A stretch of DNA of 64,000 bases from CAWBAT01 sp963810905 (GTDB taxonomy: Bacteria; Acidobacteriota; Terriglobia; Versatilivoradales; Versatilivoraceae): assembly GCA_963810905.1 (NCBI GenBank), contig CAWEPG010000002.1, positions 806,001-870,000 on the forward strand, given 5' to 3'. Made by a program: the position numbers and the translations under genes. How positions within the stretch are numbered: position 1 is the first letter of the stretch; each line of letters begins with the position of its first letter. The notes beneath the pieces were generated by a model. That model made no database searches, was not told the DNA's origin, and saw only the letters and a list, made by a program, of their open reading frames with translations. Of the stretch, positions 8,736 through 18,473 are shown in pieces.

Positions 8736-10319
8736 TTACTTATAGATCGTTTTGGAACCTTTCTGGCTCGCCAACACTTTTTCGGCGTGTTGAAAGAGGG
8801 CTCTGGCCTCAGGAAGCAATTCAACTCCTTTCAAAACCTGAGCATCTCCTTCCAGGAGAATTTTCTGAGCCTCGTCATATCCGGCCTGGGAGAGAGTGAA
8901 CTCATAGCGCAATTGACGTGTGATGAATTCACGTTCATTCAGGAATGTAGAGGCTTCGAGCGGGAAAGCCCGGCCGTGCAGAAATTCTTTAAATTCCGCC
9001 AGCAGAGCGTCATCCGCCTGCAATTGAAGCAGTTGGGGATGATGCACCCGATACCGTCGAATGAAGTTGAGAAAATGACCGCTATTCGATAATTGAATCT
9101 GAAAAGGGGTGAGCGGTGGATCCGAAAACCTGAAATCCGGGTTGATTCCACCACCACCAAAGACCTCTCTGCCACTATCGGTATGACAGATTACGCTGGC
9201 TTTTGTATCTCTTTCGCGATTACTAAAGTACTCGTAATAGGAGTTGTTTGAGTAGTCGCGTTGGATTAATCGTCCACTGGGCGTATACCATTTGGCGGTC
9301 GTGAGGGCGACGCCTGCTCCCTGACTGAGATCGAAAACGGTCTGTACTAATCCTTTGCCAAAGCTGGTTTCCCCCAGGATCAGCCCACGATCATGATCCT
9401 GAATCGCTCCGGCCACGATCTCTGCTGCGCTGGCACTCATGTTGTTGATGAGTACCACCATGGCATAAGAGCTTTCAGACGCTCCTTTGGGAACAACGTA
9501 ACGGTTGTTGGCAGCTGTCATTCTGCCCTTGGTTACCAGAACTTCCTGCCCCATATGCAAGAACTTGTCGCTCACTCCTATGGCGGCTTGCAAAGACCCT
9601 CCTGGGTTTCCTCGTAAGTCCAGGATTAAGCCCTGCATACCCGTGCCCAATTTTGCCAGAGCTTCGTCTAACTCTTTTTCGGTGGTCTCTGTGAAACTCT
9701 CAATTCGAATGTAGCCCACATGAGGCCGGATGAGGAATGCAAAAGGAATACTCGATTGCGGAATGACGCCTCGCGTAATGGAAAGGTGTAATAAATCTGG
9801 TGACCCTTCCCTTTCAACGGTCAGATGGATGGGACTCCCGATGGGACCTCGGAATTTCTGTACAACTTGGTCTTGAGTCATCCCCTGAGTGGGCCTTCCA
9901 TCGATCTCCTGAACAACATCGCCGTAACGAATTCCGGCCCGGTGGGCCGGAGTTCCCGAAAGGGTGGCAACAACCGTGGGTCTGCCCTCAATCGAGGTAA
10001 TGCTGACCCCAAGGCCAAAAAAGTCTCCGCTCTGGTCTTCTCGAAACTGACGATAGGTCTTGGAATCGAAAAAGCTGGAGTGGGGATCAAGCCTTTGCAG
10101 CATCCCTAAGATAGAACGATAAATGGCGGATTCGGAATTCACCGAGTCTGCGTAGTTTTCTTCCGCAAGAGTTAAGGCTTGAGTATAGGTCTTCAAAAGT
10201 TGGTTCAAGTCGCCGGTTGATTTTTTTGTTGTCGGGATCGGTTTGCCCATGCCGCTTCCTGCACAACTGAGAAAGAGCATTCCCATAAAGGTCAGAATTC
10301 TAAGCCAAGACGTCTTCAC
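8736..10319 (-). CDS. S41 family C-terminal processing peptidase, lipoprotein
   Basis: This is a 527-residue carboxyl-terminal processing protease of the Prc/CtpA type. The N-terminus is a lipoprotein signal with lipobox LFLSC (Cys19), placing it at a membrane on the periplasmic side. A PDZ domain occupies about 100-185 (FFGLGVSITS to HLSITRG). The protease core follows, with the catalytic Ser at about 297 in SASAAEI and Lys at about 322 in FGKGLVQT, the usual 25-residue spacing. The C-terminal 150 residues are helical. Members trim or degrade periplasmic proteins. It is transcribed away from the PSCyt gene, with about 100 bp of shared upstream sequence. Confidence 0.9.
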   Translation of the reverse strand: MKTSWLRILTFMGMLFLSCAGSGMGKPIPTTKKSTGDLNQLLKTYTQALTLAEENYADSVNSESAIYRSILGMLQRLDPHSSFFDSKTYRQFREDQSGDFFGLGVSITSIEGRPTVVATLSGTPAHRAGIRYGDVVQEIDGRPTQGMTQDQVVQKFRGPIGSPIHLTVEREGSPDLLHLSITRGVIPQSSIPFAFLIRPHVGYIRIESFTETTEKELDEALAKLGTGMQGLILDLRGNPGGSLQAAIGVSDKFLHMGQEVLVTKGRMTAANNRYVVPKGASESSYAMVVLINNMSASAAEIVAGAIQDHDRGLILGETSFGKGLVQTVFDLSQGAGVALTTAKWYTPSGRLIQRDYSNNSYYEYFSNRERDTKASVICHTDSGREVFGGGGINPDFRFSDPPLTPFQIQLSNSGHFLNFIRRYRVHHPQLLQLQADDALLAEFKEFLHGRAFPLEASTFLNEREFITRQLRYEFTLSQAGYDEAQKILLEGDAQVLKGVELLPEARALFQHAEKVLASQKGSKTIYK

Positions 10320-10417
10320 AAATCATCTCCACAATTGCCAGAAGCAAGCCCAACCTTGACAGAAGTCAGCGCATACAGGTAACTTTAACATAGAAGCGCA
10401 AATTCTGGTGACCCTGC

Positions 10418-13135
10418 ATGATTTGGAAAAAATACCTGCTGCTCGTCTTTTGGCTGATGATCTCAAGGTTAGGGCAGCTCAGCGGCGACGAACCTCAATC
10501 CAAAGCCGACTTTTTCGAAACACGAGTTAGACCCCTTTTGGCTGAGAAATGCTATCCCTGTCATACCGGTTCGGAAATGGGGAATCTGAGGCTCGACTCA
10601 AAGGAAAGACTTTTAAAGGGGGGAAAGAGCGGACCTGCAGTGTCTCCCGGCGATCCCGAAAAAAGCCTTTTAGTTCAAGCAATTACCGGCCGCCACGAGC
10701 GTTTGAAAATGCCCCCAACCGAGCCACTTAAAGAGGCCGAGGTTGCTATCCTTACGGAATGGGTGAAGTCGGGGGCTTTTTGGCCAGAGCCACTACCGCA
10801 ACACCCAACAACTTCTTCTCTACAACGCGGAGAGTATGTGATCACGCCGGCTCAACGAGCCTTCTGGTCTTTCCAACCGGTCCATCGAGCCTCCCTTCCC
10901 AAAGTAAGCGACTCCTCCTGGGTCATCTCCCCTATCGATGCTTTTGTGCTGTCAAAACTGGAGGGGCAACAGCTTAAGCCGGTGCGGGAGGCAGATAAGC
11001 GCACGCTCATTCGTCGAGCATCTTTCGATTTGATTGGTCTGCCTCCTACCCCAGAAGAGGTTGAGGCCTTTATCCAAGATAGTTCTGCCGAAGCCTTTGC
11101 AAAAGTTGTAGATCGGCTGCTGGCGTCACAGCGATACGGGGAACACTGGGGGCGACATTGGCTGGATGTTGCCCGATATTCCGACGATCAGCTCAACTCC
11201 ACGAATGATGAACCTTATCCGAACGCGTTCCGTTACCGAAATTGGGTCATCCAGGCGTTTAACGAAGACATGCCCTATGACCTGTTTATCAAAGCTCAGA
11301 TTGCCGGGGACCAATTAGAAGCTGCGGATCCGTCGAAACTAATTCCGGGCCTTGGTTTTTACGCACTGAGCCCCGAATTTCAAGACGACCGTGTTGATGT
11401 GACTACTCGGGGTTTCCTCGGGTTGACGGTGGCTTGCGCCCAGTGTCATAACCATAAGTACGACCCCATCCCGACCGCAGACTATTATTCTTTGCTCGGC
11501 ATTTTTAACAGCACAAAGCTGGCTGAATTTCCTCTGGCCCCCTCCGTAGAGGTCAATCTTTATCAAGACCACAAGAAGAAAATTACAGAGGTTGAGAAAT
11601 CCATTAAAGAATTCGTCGACAATCAGAGTCTTGCACTAGCGGAGATCCTGGCTGCCAAAGCCGCTCGCTATATGCTTGCGACGCGCCGGCTGACCGGCAA
11701 TCCGCCAGTCAGCCTTTCAGAAGTAGCCAAGGCCGAGGCTCTTGACCAGGAGACTCTGGAGCGCTGGGTAAGGTACTTGACCACTTCATTGCGAGAGCAT
11801 CCTTTTCTAAAAGAATGGGATCGACTCTCCAAAGACGGTTCGAACCCGGAACAGCTCCAAGCCGTTGCCGAGAAATTCCAAGGGCGGCTTTTGGTGGTTA
11901 TTCGAGAGAAGAAGGAAATCGATCAGAAAAATCTGATCACTACTGGCGGGGAGAAAGATGTGAAATTGCTTCGGCAGGCGAATCTCATTTCGCTAGATCG
12001 GGATCAATACGGCTTGTGGCGCGATTTTTTTGGAGAGGGGAGCAAAGAAGGTTCTTTTAAGTACGACCCCGGTGTCTTGCGCTATACCGGCACGCCGATT
12101 GATCGCTTCTTAAGCGGCGAATGGAGATCTCATCTGGAAATGCTTCGCGCTCAATTGGAAACATTAAAAGAAAAGCTGCCGCCAGCTTATCCTTACGTAC
12201 ACATTATCCAGGACATCGACAAGCCTGCCAATGAACACGTTCATATTCGCGGCAATAAGGATAACCTGGGAGAAGAGGTCCCGCGGCGCTTTTTGGCAAT
12301 CTTGTCCAACGGCGAACGAGTTCCCTTCACGAAAGGGAGCGGAAGACTCGAGTTGGCTGAAATGATCGCGAGTCCTCAGAACCCGGTCACTGCGCGCGTC
12401 ATCGTCAATCGGATTTGGCAACAGCATTTTGGGGAAGGATTGGTTCGAACACCCAGCAATTTTGGCCAATTGGGGGAACGGCCCAGCCATCCTGAACTGT
12501 TGGACTATCTGGCGGCTTACCTGATCGAAAAACGGTGGTCTCTCAAAGCCCTGCATCGAACAATCATGCTTTCGTCAACCTACAAACTCAGTACGGATTT
12601 TGCTGAGAAGAACTTTGCGTTGGATCCAGGCAATCGGCTGTTGTGGAGAGCCAACCAGCGGCGTTTGGACGTTGAAGCTCTCCGGGACTCTATTCTTTTC
12701 GTTGCCGGCAAGCTGGATCTCTCACCGGGGGACACCGTCCCCCTTAGGCTGACTGATAACAAAAATCTAAAGCGCACTGTCTATGGATTCGTCAGCCGAA
12801 GGAGATTGGACGGGACCCTGGCGTTGTTTGACTTCCCGAACCCTAATGCAACAAGCGAAGGAAGAATCAGTACTGATACCCCCCTACAGCGTCTCTTTTT
12901 CTTAAACAGCGACTTCATCCTGAGCACGTCAGAAACACTGGCGCAGCGCATTGGGAGTGAAGGCGGAATGGATCCTGGGAAATTCGTTCAAAAGGCCTAT
13001 CAATTGCTATTCCAGCGCAAACCCAAAGAAGAGGAATTGAGGCTCGGGGAAGAATTTCTAAAATCCGGCTCCAATGGGTCAGCACAGTACGCCCAGGTTT
13101 TATTGAGCTCCAATGAATTTCTGATGAGAAACTGA
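10418..13135 (+). CDS. PSCyt1/DUF1549/DUF1553 planctomycete-type cytochrome protein
   Basis: This is a 905-residue secreted protein with an N-terminal signal segment. Residues of about 35-105 form a planctomycete cytochrome c domain with haem motif CYPCH. DUF1549 follows (from about 165), containing YGEHWGRHWLDVARYSD and a second haem-like motif CAQCHNHKYDPI. DUF1553 makes up the C-terminus (TARVIVNRIWQQHFGEG, then SNEFLMRN at the end). Such proteins are abundant in Planctomycetes, Verrucomicrobia and Acidobacteria and are usually paired with DUF1501 proteins, as here, 26 bp downstream. A role in oxidising carbohydrates or related polymers has been suggested; it is not proven. Confidence 0.9.
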   Translation: MIWKKYLLLVFWLMISRLGQLSGDEPQSKADFFETRVRPLLAEKCYPCHTGSEMGNLRLDSKERLLKGGKSGPAVSPGDPEKSLLVQAITGRHERLKMPPTEPLKEAEVAILTEWVKSGAFWPEPLPQHPTTSSLQRGEYVITPAQRAFWSFQPVHRASLPKVSDSSWVISPIDAFVLSKLEGQQLKPVREADKRTLIRRASFDLIGLPPTPEEVEAFIQDSSAEAFAKVVDRLLASQRYGEHWGRHWLDVARYSDDQLNSTNDEPYPNAFRYRNWVIQAFNEDMPYDLFIKAQIAGDQLEAADPSKLIPGLGFYALSPEFQDDRVDVTTRGFLGLTVACAQCHNHKYDPIPTADYYSLLGIFNSTKLAEFPLAPSVEVNLYQDHKKKITEVEKSIKEFVDNQSLALAEILAAKAARYMLATRRLTGNPPVSLSEVAKAEALDQETLERWVRYLTTSLREHPFLKEWDRLSKDGSNPEQLQAVAEKFQGRLLVVIREKKEIDQKNLITTGGEKDVKLLRQANLISLDRDQYGLWRDFFGEGSKEGSFKYDPGVLRYTGTPIDRFLSGEWRSHLEMLRAQLETLKEKLPPAYPYVHIIQDIDKPANEHVHIRGNKDNLGEEVPRRFLAILSNGERVPFTKGSGRLELAEMIASPQNPVTARVIVNRIWQQHFGEGLVRTPSNFGQLGERPSHPELLDYLAAYLIEKRWSLKALHRTIMLSSTYKLSTDFAEKNFALDPGNRLLWRANQRRLDVEALRDSILFVAGKLDLSPGDTVPLRLTDNKNLKRTVYGFVSRRRLDGTLALFDFPNPNATSEGRISTDTPLQRLFFLNSDFILSTSETLAQRIGSEGGMDPGKFVQKAYQLLFQRKPKEEELRLGEEFLKSGSNGSAQYAQVLLSSNEFLMRN

Positions 13136-13161
13136 TTCCTTTCAATGAAAGGCAATAATTC

Positions 13162-14543
13162 GTGACGAATCGCCGTGAAATTCTCAAGCTCATGGGCAGT
13201 GGTTTTGGCATGGTTGGGCTTGCCCACCTGTTGAACCGTCCAGCATTCGCCTCGAACCCATTCGATGTGAAGGCGCCTCACTTTCCGGCAAAAGCGAAGC
13301 AGGTTATCTACCTGTTCCTCAACGGGGGCCCTTCGCAGGTAGACACTTTTGATCCTAAGCCGATGTTGGGGAAGTACCACGGGAAACCCGTACCGAGCGG
13401 GAATCTTGAGACAGAAAGAAGGACCGGAAACCTTCTTCGTAGCCCATTTCAATTCAACCGTTGTGGTCAAAGCGGGATCGAGGTGAGTGAAATCTTCCCT
13501 CTCCTCGGGCAGAAAATTGACGACGTATGCGTGATTCGTTCTCTGCACACCGACCGACCAAATCACGAACCTTCGTTGTTTCGTCTCAACTGCGGCAATC
13601 CTCTTCCCGGTCATCCCTCGATGGGGTCTTGGATTACTTATGGCCTAGGGAGCGAAAACCAGAATCTGCCCGGCTTTGTAGTTTTGTGCCCCGGGCTCCC
13701 CGTAGTCGGGCCACAGCTTTGGAGCTCTAGTTTTCTCCCTTCTGTATACCAGGGAACTTACCTCGCCAATAACGAATCGGATCCGGAAAAGTTGATTCAA
13801 CACCTTCGAAACAAGGTCTCTGAGTTTAGAAGAGCAAAGGCGACAAATTGACTTGTTGTCCAAGCTGAACCAGCTTCAAAGCACTAACTCGATTGAAGAC
13901 CCCGAAATTGGACTCGAGCATCCAAGCGATGGAAATTGCTTATCATATGCAAACAGAAGCCATGGAGGCCTTTGACATCCGCAAGGAGAGTGACGGAACG
14001 CGTGAACGTTATGGTGATTCAGATTTTGGGCGGGGCTGTCTGCTGGCCCGGCGTCTGATAGAGCGCGGCGTCAGAATGGTTCAAGTCTATTTTGGCGCCG
14101 GACAACCATGGGACAATCATGAGGACATTCTGCGCCATCGTTTATTGGCCAATCAAGCAGATCGTCCGATTGCGGCGCTCTTGGAGGATTTGAAGGCAAC
14201 GGGACTCTTCTCAGAAACCATCGTGATGATTGGTGGCGAATTCGGCAGGACTCCCGCCGTGGAAGTCAGCGGCCTGGTGCCGGTTCAAAATGGGAGGGAT
14301 CACAACAATCATGGCTTTTCAATGCTTCTGGCAGGTGGTGGAATCAAAGGCGGCATGACTTACGGAGCTACCGATGAATTCGGGTTCAAAGCGGTAGAGA
14401 ATCCTGTGACACCGAATGACATTCACGCCACCGTGCTTCAGTTGTTAGGTTTGGACCACACGCGCCTGACGTTCCGCTATAGTGGCCGCGACTTCAGGTT
14501 GACGGACGTGGGTGGAAATGTAATTCGAGAGATTCTAGCGTAG
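13162..14543 (+). CDS. DUF1501 domain protein, interrupted by two frameshifts
   Basis: The two open pieces (13162-13851 and 13893-14543) and the stretch between them rebuild one DUF1501 protein of about 459 residues. The N-terminus is Tat-like (NRREILKLMGSG); the first piece has FLNGGPSQVDTFDPKP, and the last has VYFGAGQPWDNHED, GGEFGRTP and GRDHNNHGFS. The reading passes through a third frame between about 13813 and 13911. Removing one A at 13813-13814 and one G at 13910-13911 restores the family sequence SLEEQRRQIDLLSKLNQL and then SSIQAMEIAYHMQ. DUF1501 belongs to the alkaline-phosphatase/sulfatase-like fold. Start is GTG. It pairs with the upstream PSCyt gene. Confidence 0.85.
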
Positions 14544-14675
14544 GGCATGCTTCTACATGCTGAACACCCCTTCCTTGGCTGCAAACAGGGATACGGATAT
14601 CCCCTTTTTTAGAGGCAAAACGTTCGCCTGAAGGGAAACTGATCACTACATCGTTCCTTGCCGAATGTTTTGCTT

Positions 14676-15956
14676 CTACTCCACTTCCAGTTCCCATCCA
14701 AATCCGGGGCGGTCGGAGGGCCGCATATAGATCCCTTCCGGCCCACGAGTAATGTTATTTTCTTCTTCAAATCGGCTATACACTTCCTTTGGGCCTCCCG
14801 GGGGCGGCAGGAACATTTCACACCAGGGACTGTTCGGGGTAGACAGGATGTAATGCGGTCCCCCACCTCGCCATCCACCATGGGGAATTACCGGAATATC
14901 ATAAGCCGCCGCCAACGCGCCGATCCGTCTTAGTTCTGTTAATCCTCCGCACCAGTTCATGTCGGGTTGCCAGATGCTGGCGGCTTTGTATTCAAGCAGC
15001 AGGCGAAATCCATACCGAGTGTATTCGTGTTCGCCGGTGGCGATCCGAGTGGAATGAATCTCGCTATTCAGTCGTCCAAAGCCTGCGTAGTCATCCGGAG
15101 GGAGACATTCTTCCATCCAGTAGACTCTGTAGGGTTCGACCATTTTAGCTAGTTCAATGGCATATGGCTCAGTGAATGCCATCCAGCAATCCAGCATGAT
15201 TTCCCCATCTGGCCCCAATAGTTCGCGGGTTCGTTTCACCAGTTCCACGTTTTTCTTCATCCCTTCACGACCATCGGCGGGGCCGTAAGGTACAGCCAGT
15301 TTCAGCTTCTTAAATCCAAACTCAATGTGTTGTTCCGTATCATTTCCAGTGCAGTAGGCAGGAATCCGCTCTCTGGTTGCTCCGCCCAGAAGTTTATAGA
15401 TTGGGGTATTTAAAGCTTTCCCAATGATGTCCCAAAGGGCAAGATCGATGGCACTAATGGCATGAACGACTAATCCTTTGCGTCCATAATAAAGAGTCGA
15501 TCGCCAGAGAATGTCCCAGAGTTGTTCGACATTGAAGGGGTCTTCTTCCAATAGCAGTTTAGAAAGATGTTTCTCGATCACAAATCCTGCACCTGGCCCG
15601 CCGAATCCAATTCCGGTCAAACCTTTGTCGGTTGTGATTTCAACAGCTTCCGGACCTAGATCATTCGCCATGAATAAGGACCGTTTGGGCTTATATTTCG
15701 GATAAATGGACATAGGATTAGCGACTTCAGCTTCAATGACAGACCATGACCCTGGAGCGGGCGAATAAGACGGGACTGGCCGTTTGGGCCGGGTCCGGAC
15801 CATTCGGACTTGCGTGATTTTCAGATTGCTCTTTTCAGCCAGGAAAGGAAGGACAGGCTGTGAAGACACAGCAAGAGCGGCGGCTTGTTCACTACTGACT
15901 AATCCGGCCGCTAAAGGAACAAATGCGGAGGATTTCAGGAAATTCCGGCGTCTCAT
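14676..15956 (-). CDS. Tat-exported enolase-superfamily dehydratase, L-rhamnonate dehydratase-like
   Basis: This 426-residue protein begins with a twin-arginine signal (RRRNFLKSS, then a hydrophobic stretch to about 28). The remainder is a mandelate racemase/muconate lactonizing enzyme-type fold. Metal-ligand positions are visible as IMLDCWMAF (Asp), YWMEECLPPDD (Glu) and ATGEHEYTRYGFR (Glu plus His), followed by IPHGGW. The GEHEYTRYGF block is characteristic of L-rhamnonate dehydratases, which dehydrate sugar acids. Export through Tat is unusual for that enzyme, so the substrate may differ. ATG follows a clear AAGGAGGAG site. It converges on the DUF1501 gene and has no sugar operon around it. 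Confidence 0.82.
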   Translation of the reverse strand: MRRRNFLKSSAFVPLAAGLVSSEQAAALAVSSQPVLPFLAEKSNLKITQVRMVRTRPKRPVPSYSPAPGSWSVIEAEVANPMSIYPKYKPKRSLFMANDLGPEAVEITTDKGLTGIGFGGPGAGFVIEKHLSKLLLEEDPFNVEQLWDILWRSTLYYGRKGLVVHAISAIDLALWDIIGKALNTPIYKLLGGATRERIPAYCTGNDTEQHIEFGFKKLKLAVPYGPADGREGMKKNVELVKRTRELLGPDGEIMLDCWMAFTEPYAIELAKMVEPYRVYWMEECLPPDDYAGFGRLNSEIHSTRIATGEHEYTRYGFRLLLEYKAASIWQPDMNWCGGLTELRRIGALAAAYDIPVIPHGGWRGGGPHYILSTPNSPWCEMFLPPPGGPKEVYSRFEEENNITRGPEGIYMRPSDRPGFGWELEVE

Positions 15957-16252
15957 GGGTGCTCCTCCTTGTCGAAAGCAATGGAAGCTAAAGGCTTAAG
16001 CCTGGCCAAACGGGGAAATCATACTATAGATGTCATCCATTCAGAAGGAATGGAGGATGTTCCATTCCTGCACCTCTCTGGTACAAAAACGATTGTTGAA
16101 TAAGAGTGGTTAAGGTATAGTAAGTTGACTTGATCAGGCACTTGTAATCCGTTACATCGGCGATTGGCTGCAATTCCCTTGATTTTGTGGCCTTTTTGTT
16201 TTTTGGACGCGTTACAAAATGGGGTCAGGATTCTCACGGAAAGGATTGAAGT

Positions 16253-16456
16253 ATGAAAGAACGCGGAACTGTGAAGTGGTTCAACAATGCAAAAGGATAT
16301 GGGTTTATTCAGCGAGAGTCCGGGCAGGATGTTTTTGTCCATCACTCTTCCATTAATGCTGAAGGATTCAAGTCGTTGAACGAAGGCGATACAGTCGAAT
16401 TTATTGTGGCCAAGGGACCCAAGGGACTGCAGGCCCAGGACGTAGTCAAAATCTAG
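16253..16456 (+). CDS. CspA-family cold shock protein
   Basis: This single cold-shock domain of 67 residues binds single-stranded RNA and DNA and acts as an RNA chaperone. RNP1 is seen as KGYGFIQR and RNP2 as DVFVHHSSI, within the usual GTVKWFNNAKGYGF start. AAAGGA lies about 8 bases before ATG. More than 290 bases of upstream sequence contain no gene, which allows for the long 5' leader common in csp mRNAs, although I did not identify a cold box. An RRM-type RNA-binding protein gene follows 131 bp downstream on the same strand. Confidence 0.93.
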   Translation: MKERGTVKWFNNAKGYGFIQRESGQDVFVHHSSINAEGFKSLNEGDTVEFIVAKGPKGLQAQDVVKI

Positions 16457-16587
16457 CTCCCTGACAGCTCAGGAGAAGGCTTCCAGAAACCAATCTAATC
16501 GAAGGTGCTTCCCTCCCGATTCGGGATCGATGATGTCATCCTGATCTTGAGATTGTTGCATCACTCTGAAATATCGAGGAAAAAATT

Positions 16588-16968
16588 ATGGCAAAATTAT
16601 ATGTGGGCAATCTGCCCAGGAGCGTGACTGAGGCTCGCCTGGAAGAATTCTTCGCGGCTTCTCAATATCAGGTTGATAACATTAAGCTGATTCGGGACAT
16701 GGATACTGGATTGCCCCGCGGTTTCGCTTTTGTCGAGCTAGTAGCCGGTACGGATGTAGAAAAAGCCGTCCAGGAATTGAATGGTCAATCCATTGAGGGC
16801 CGCCAATTGGTTATTAATGAAGCCAGACCCCAGAAACCATTTGGTGGAGGAGGAGCCGGCGGCGGAAAGCGCTTTGGCAAACGTCCTCCCTTCGGTGGAG
16901 GCGGGGGCGGTGGTCGAAAAGGGGGTCGCGGAGGTGGTGGCGGTGGAGGGGGGCGCTCCAGGTACTAG
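16588..16968 (+). CDS. RRM-domain RNA-binding protein with glycine-rich tail
   Basis: This 126-residue protein has one RNA recognition motif over residues 1-80, with RNP2 LYVGNLP and RNP1 RGFAFVEL, then a tail of about 45 residues that is almost entirely Gly, Arg and Lys. This layout matches the bacterial/cyanobacterial Rbp proteins, which are often cold-induced and bind RNA. Its position directly after a cold-shock protein gene supports a cold or stress RNA-metabolism role, though that is inference. The frame is intact despite the low-complexity tail. Confidence 0.9.
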   Translation: MAKLYVGNLPRSVTEARLEEFFAASQYQVDNIKLIRDMDTGLPRGFAFVELVAGTDVEKAVQELNGQSIEGRQLVINEARPQKPFGGGGAGGGKRFGKRPPFGGGGGGGRKGGRGGGGGGGGRSRY

Positions 16969-17056
16969 AACTATCGCCAAAACTCATCGGTGGCTTGTCC
17001 TTCCTAGTTGGCCATTTGGGGCACTCCACCAAACGAAGCGATGGAATTTTTAGAAT

Positions 17057-17100
17057 ACCGGGGCGAGGAATGCGTCGTCAAAACCCTTCCCCGGTTTGGT
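17057..17100 (+). terminator. Possible intrinsic terminator after the RRM gene
   Basis: ACCGGGG at 17057-17063 pairs with CCCCGGT at 17089-17095 around a 25-nt loop and is followed by TTGGTTTT. The long loop and interrupted T tract make this a weak candidate. Confidence 0.35.
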
Positions 17101-17198
17101 TTTGACAAACCTGGTGAAGCATTTAAGAATTCAACTTTCTAGTCCAAATCCTCACCAATCCGGGCACCCTTCAAATCAATCTTCAGCTAAAGATAACT

Positions 17199-17660
17199 TT
17201 ATTTTTGATTCTGAGTTCCTAGATCCTTCCTGAGCGCCGAGATCATGTCATGCGCCAGTTCCGGGTTTGACTTGTCTCCTCCAAGGATAAAGGGCTCGTT
17301 TGGCTTCTTGTAAACACTCCAAAGCACTTGTAGAGTTCTCGGATCAATGAGGAAGAGTGTTCCCTTAGTGGAGAACGCCTTCTGCACTTTCTGGGGATCC
17401 GTCATGAGGGCTCCAATATTCACTTTGGTGGTTTCCGAAAGCAGAGCATCCGCCTGCTGAGGATTCACCGTTATTTGGAATCTCCCCCATTGAACAAGCT
17501 CGTTAGTCAAATAGTGGTCCATCCCGCCTCGCATAGGCACCACATATATTGTCTTCGTTTGAGCTAGAGTCTGGGCGATTGGTGCTTGAGCAACAATCAC
17601 AGGTGCAACAAACAACATGGAAATAACGGCAACGGCTATCCTGAAGGCAAACTCTCGCAT
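17199..17660 (-). CDS. Small secreted protein of unknown function
   Basis: This 153-residue protein has a signal peptide ending near residue 24 (VIVAQA). The mature part starts with IYVVPMRGGMDHYLTNEL and continues as a mixed alpha/beta domain with ADALLSET and GTLFLIDPRTLQVLWSVYK. I recognise this general pattern from acidobacterial hypothetical secreted proteins but cannot name a function. No catalytic motif, cysteine or lipobox is present. It is transcribed alone, divergently from the DUF1080 gene. Confidence 0.7.
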   Translation of the reverse strand: MREFAFRIAVAVISMLFVAPVIVAQAPIAQTLAQTKTIYVVPMRGGMDHYLTNELVQWGRFQITVNPQQADALLSETTKVNIGALMTDPQKVQKAFSTKGTLFLIDPRTLQVLWSVYKKPNEPFILGGDKSNPELAHDMISALRKDLGTQNQK

Positions 17661-17851
17661 GGGTTCTCCTTTTAAGCTGGATCAAGAAATAAGCGCAGGA
17701 GATGATGTGAAAACTATATCGAGACTTTCCTGGGCCCAACCTTTAAGACTTTTCTTTTCCTCATTGGCATTTTAGCATAGTATCGTGCACACAAGATCTG
17801 GTGAATCCTCTGTCAGTCAACTATCCCTAAATCCTCGAATTGAGGTAAGCG

Positions 17852-18473
17852 ATGCGTTCTCCAAAGAAATTCTTCATCCTGATCTTCTTAGCCATGGGCT
17901 CGATTTTGCTGGGCATGGACGAATCCGGATGGGTCCCGCTTTTTGATGGCAAGAGCCTCTCGGGCTGGAAAAACTACGGAGCCGAAAGATGGGCCGTCGA
18001 TCAAGGGGAAATTCTGGGCCAGGCGGTAACTCAGGCCTATGGTTATCTCGGCGACCGAAAAAACTTATAGGAACTTCGAAATGAAAGTAAAGTTCAGGGC
18101 TGAAGCAACGGGGAATAGCGGGATTTTTTTCCACTCCAGCATCGAGGGAGTCGACATTAAAGGCGTTCAGGTAGAGGTAGACCCCAACCCAGGTATGCAC
18201 ACCGGCGGTCTGTACGAGTCAGAAGGCCGAGGTTGGTTAGTCCAACCCGATGCGGCAGGCGAAAAAGCCATGAAAGTTGGGGAGTGGAATGACGTCCAGT
18301 TTATTGTTTCTGGAAATCACATCGTGACCTTTGTTAACGGGAAAAAGATCGTGGACTACACAGACCCTTCACCCAAATACACCAATGGGGTGATTGCCTT
18401 GCAACTGCATAGCGGGGGACAAGGAAAGATACGATTTAAGGATCTCTATATCCGGGAGATTACTGAGCGTTAG
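17852..18473 (+). CDS. DUF1080 (3-keto-disaccharide hydrolase-type) protein, one frameshift
   Basis: A secreted DUF1080 protein of about 206 residues is split over two frames (17852-18070 and 18039-18473). The first piece has a signal peptide and the diagnostic WVPLFDGKSLSGWKNYG; the second has NFEMKVKFR, NSGIFFHS and QLHSGGQGKIRFKDLYIRE. Deleting one G at 18050-18051 joins them as YLATEKTYRNF, exactly the family sequence. DUF1080 is a concanavalin-like domain; some members hydrolyse 3-keto-glycosides, and they often sit near Gfo/Idh/MocA oxidoreductases, of which one lies at 57771 in this window. It converges on pckA, whose end overlaps this one by 14 bases. Confidence 0.83.
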
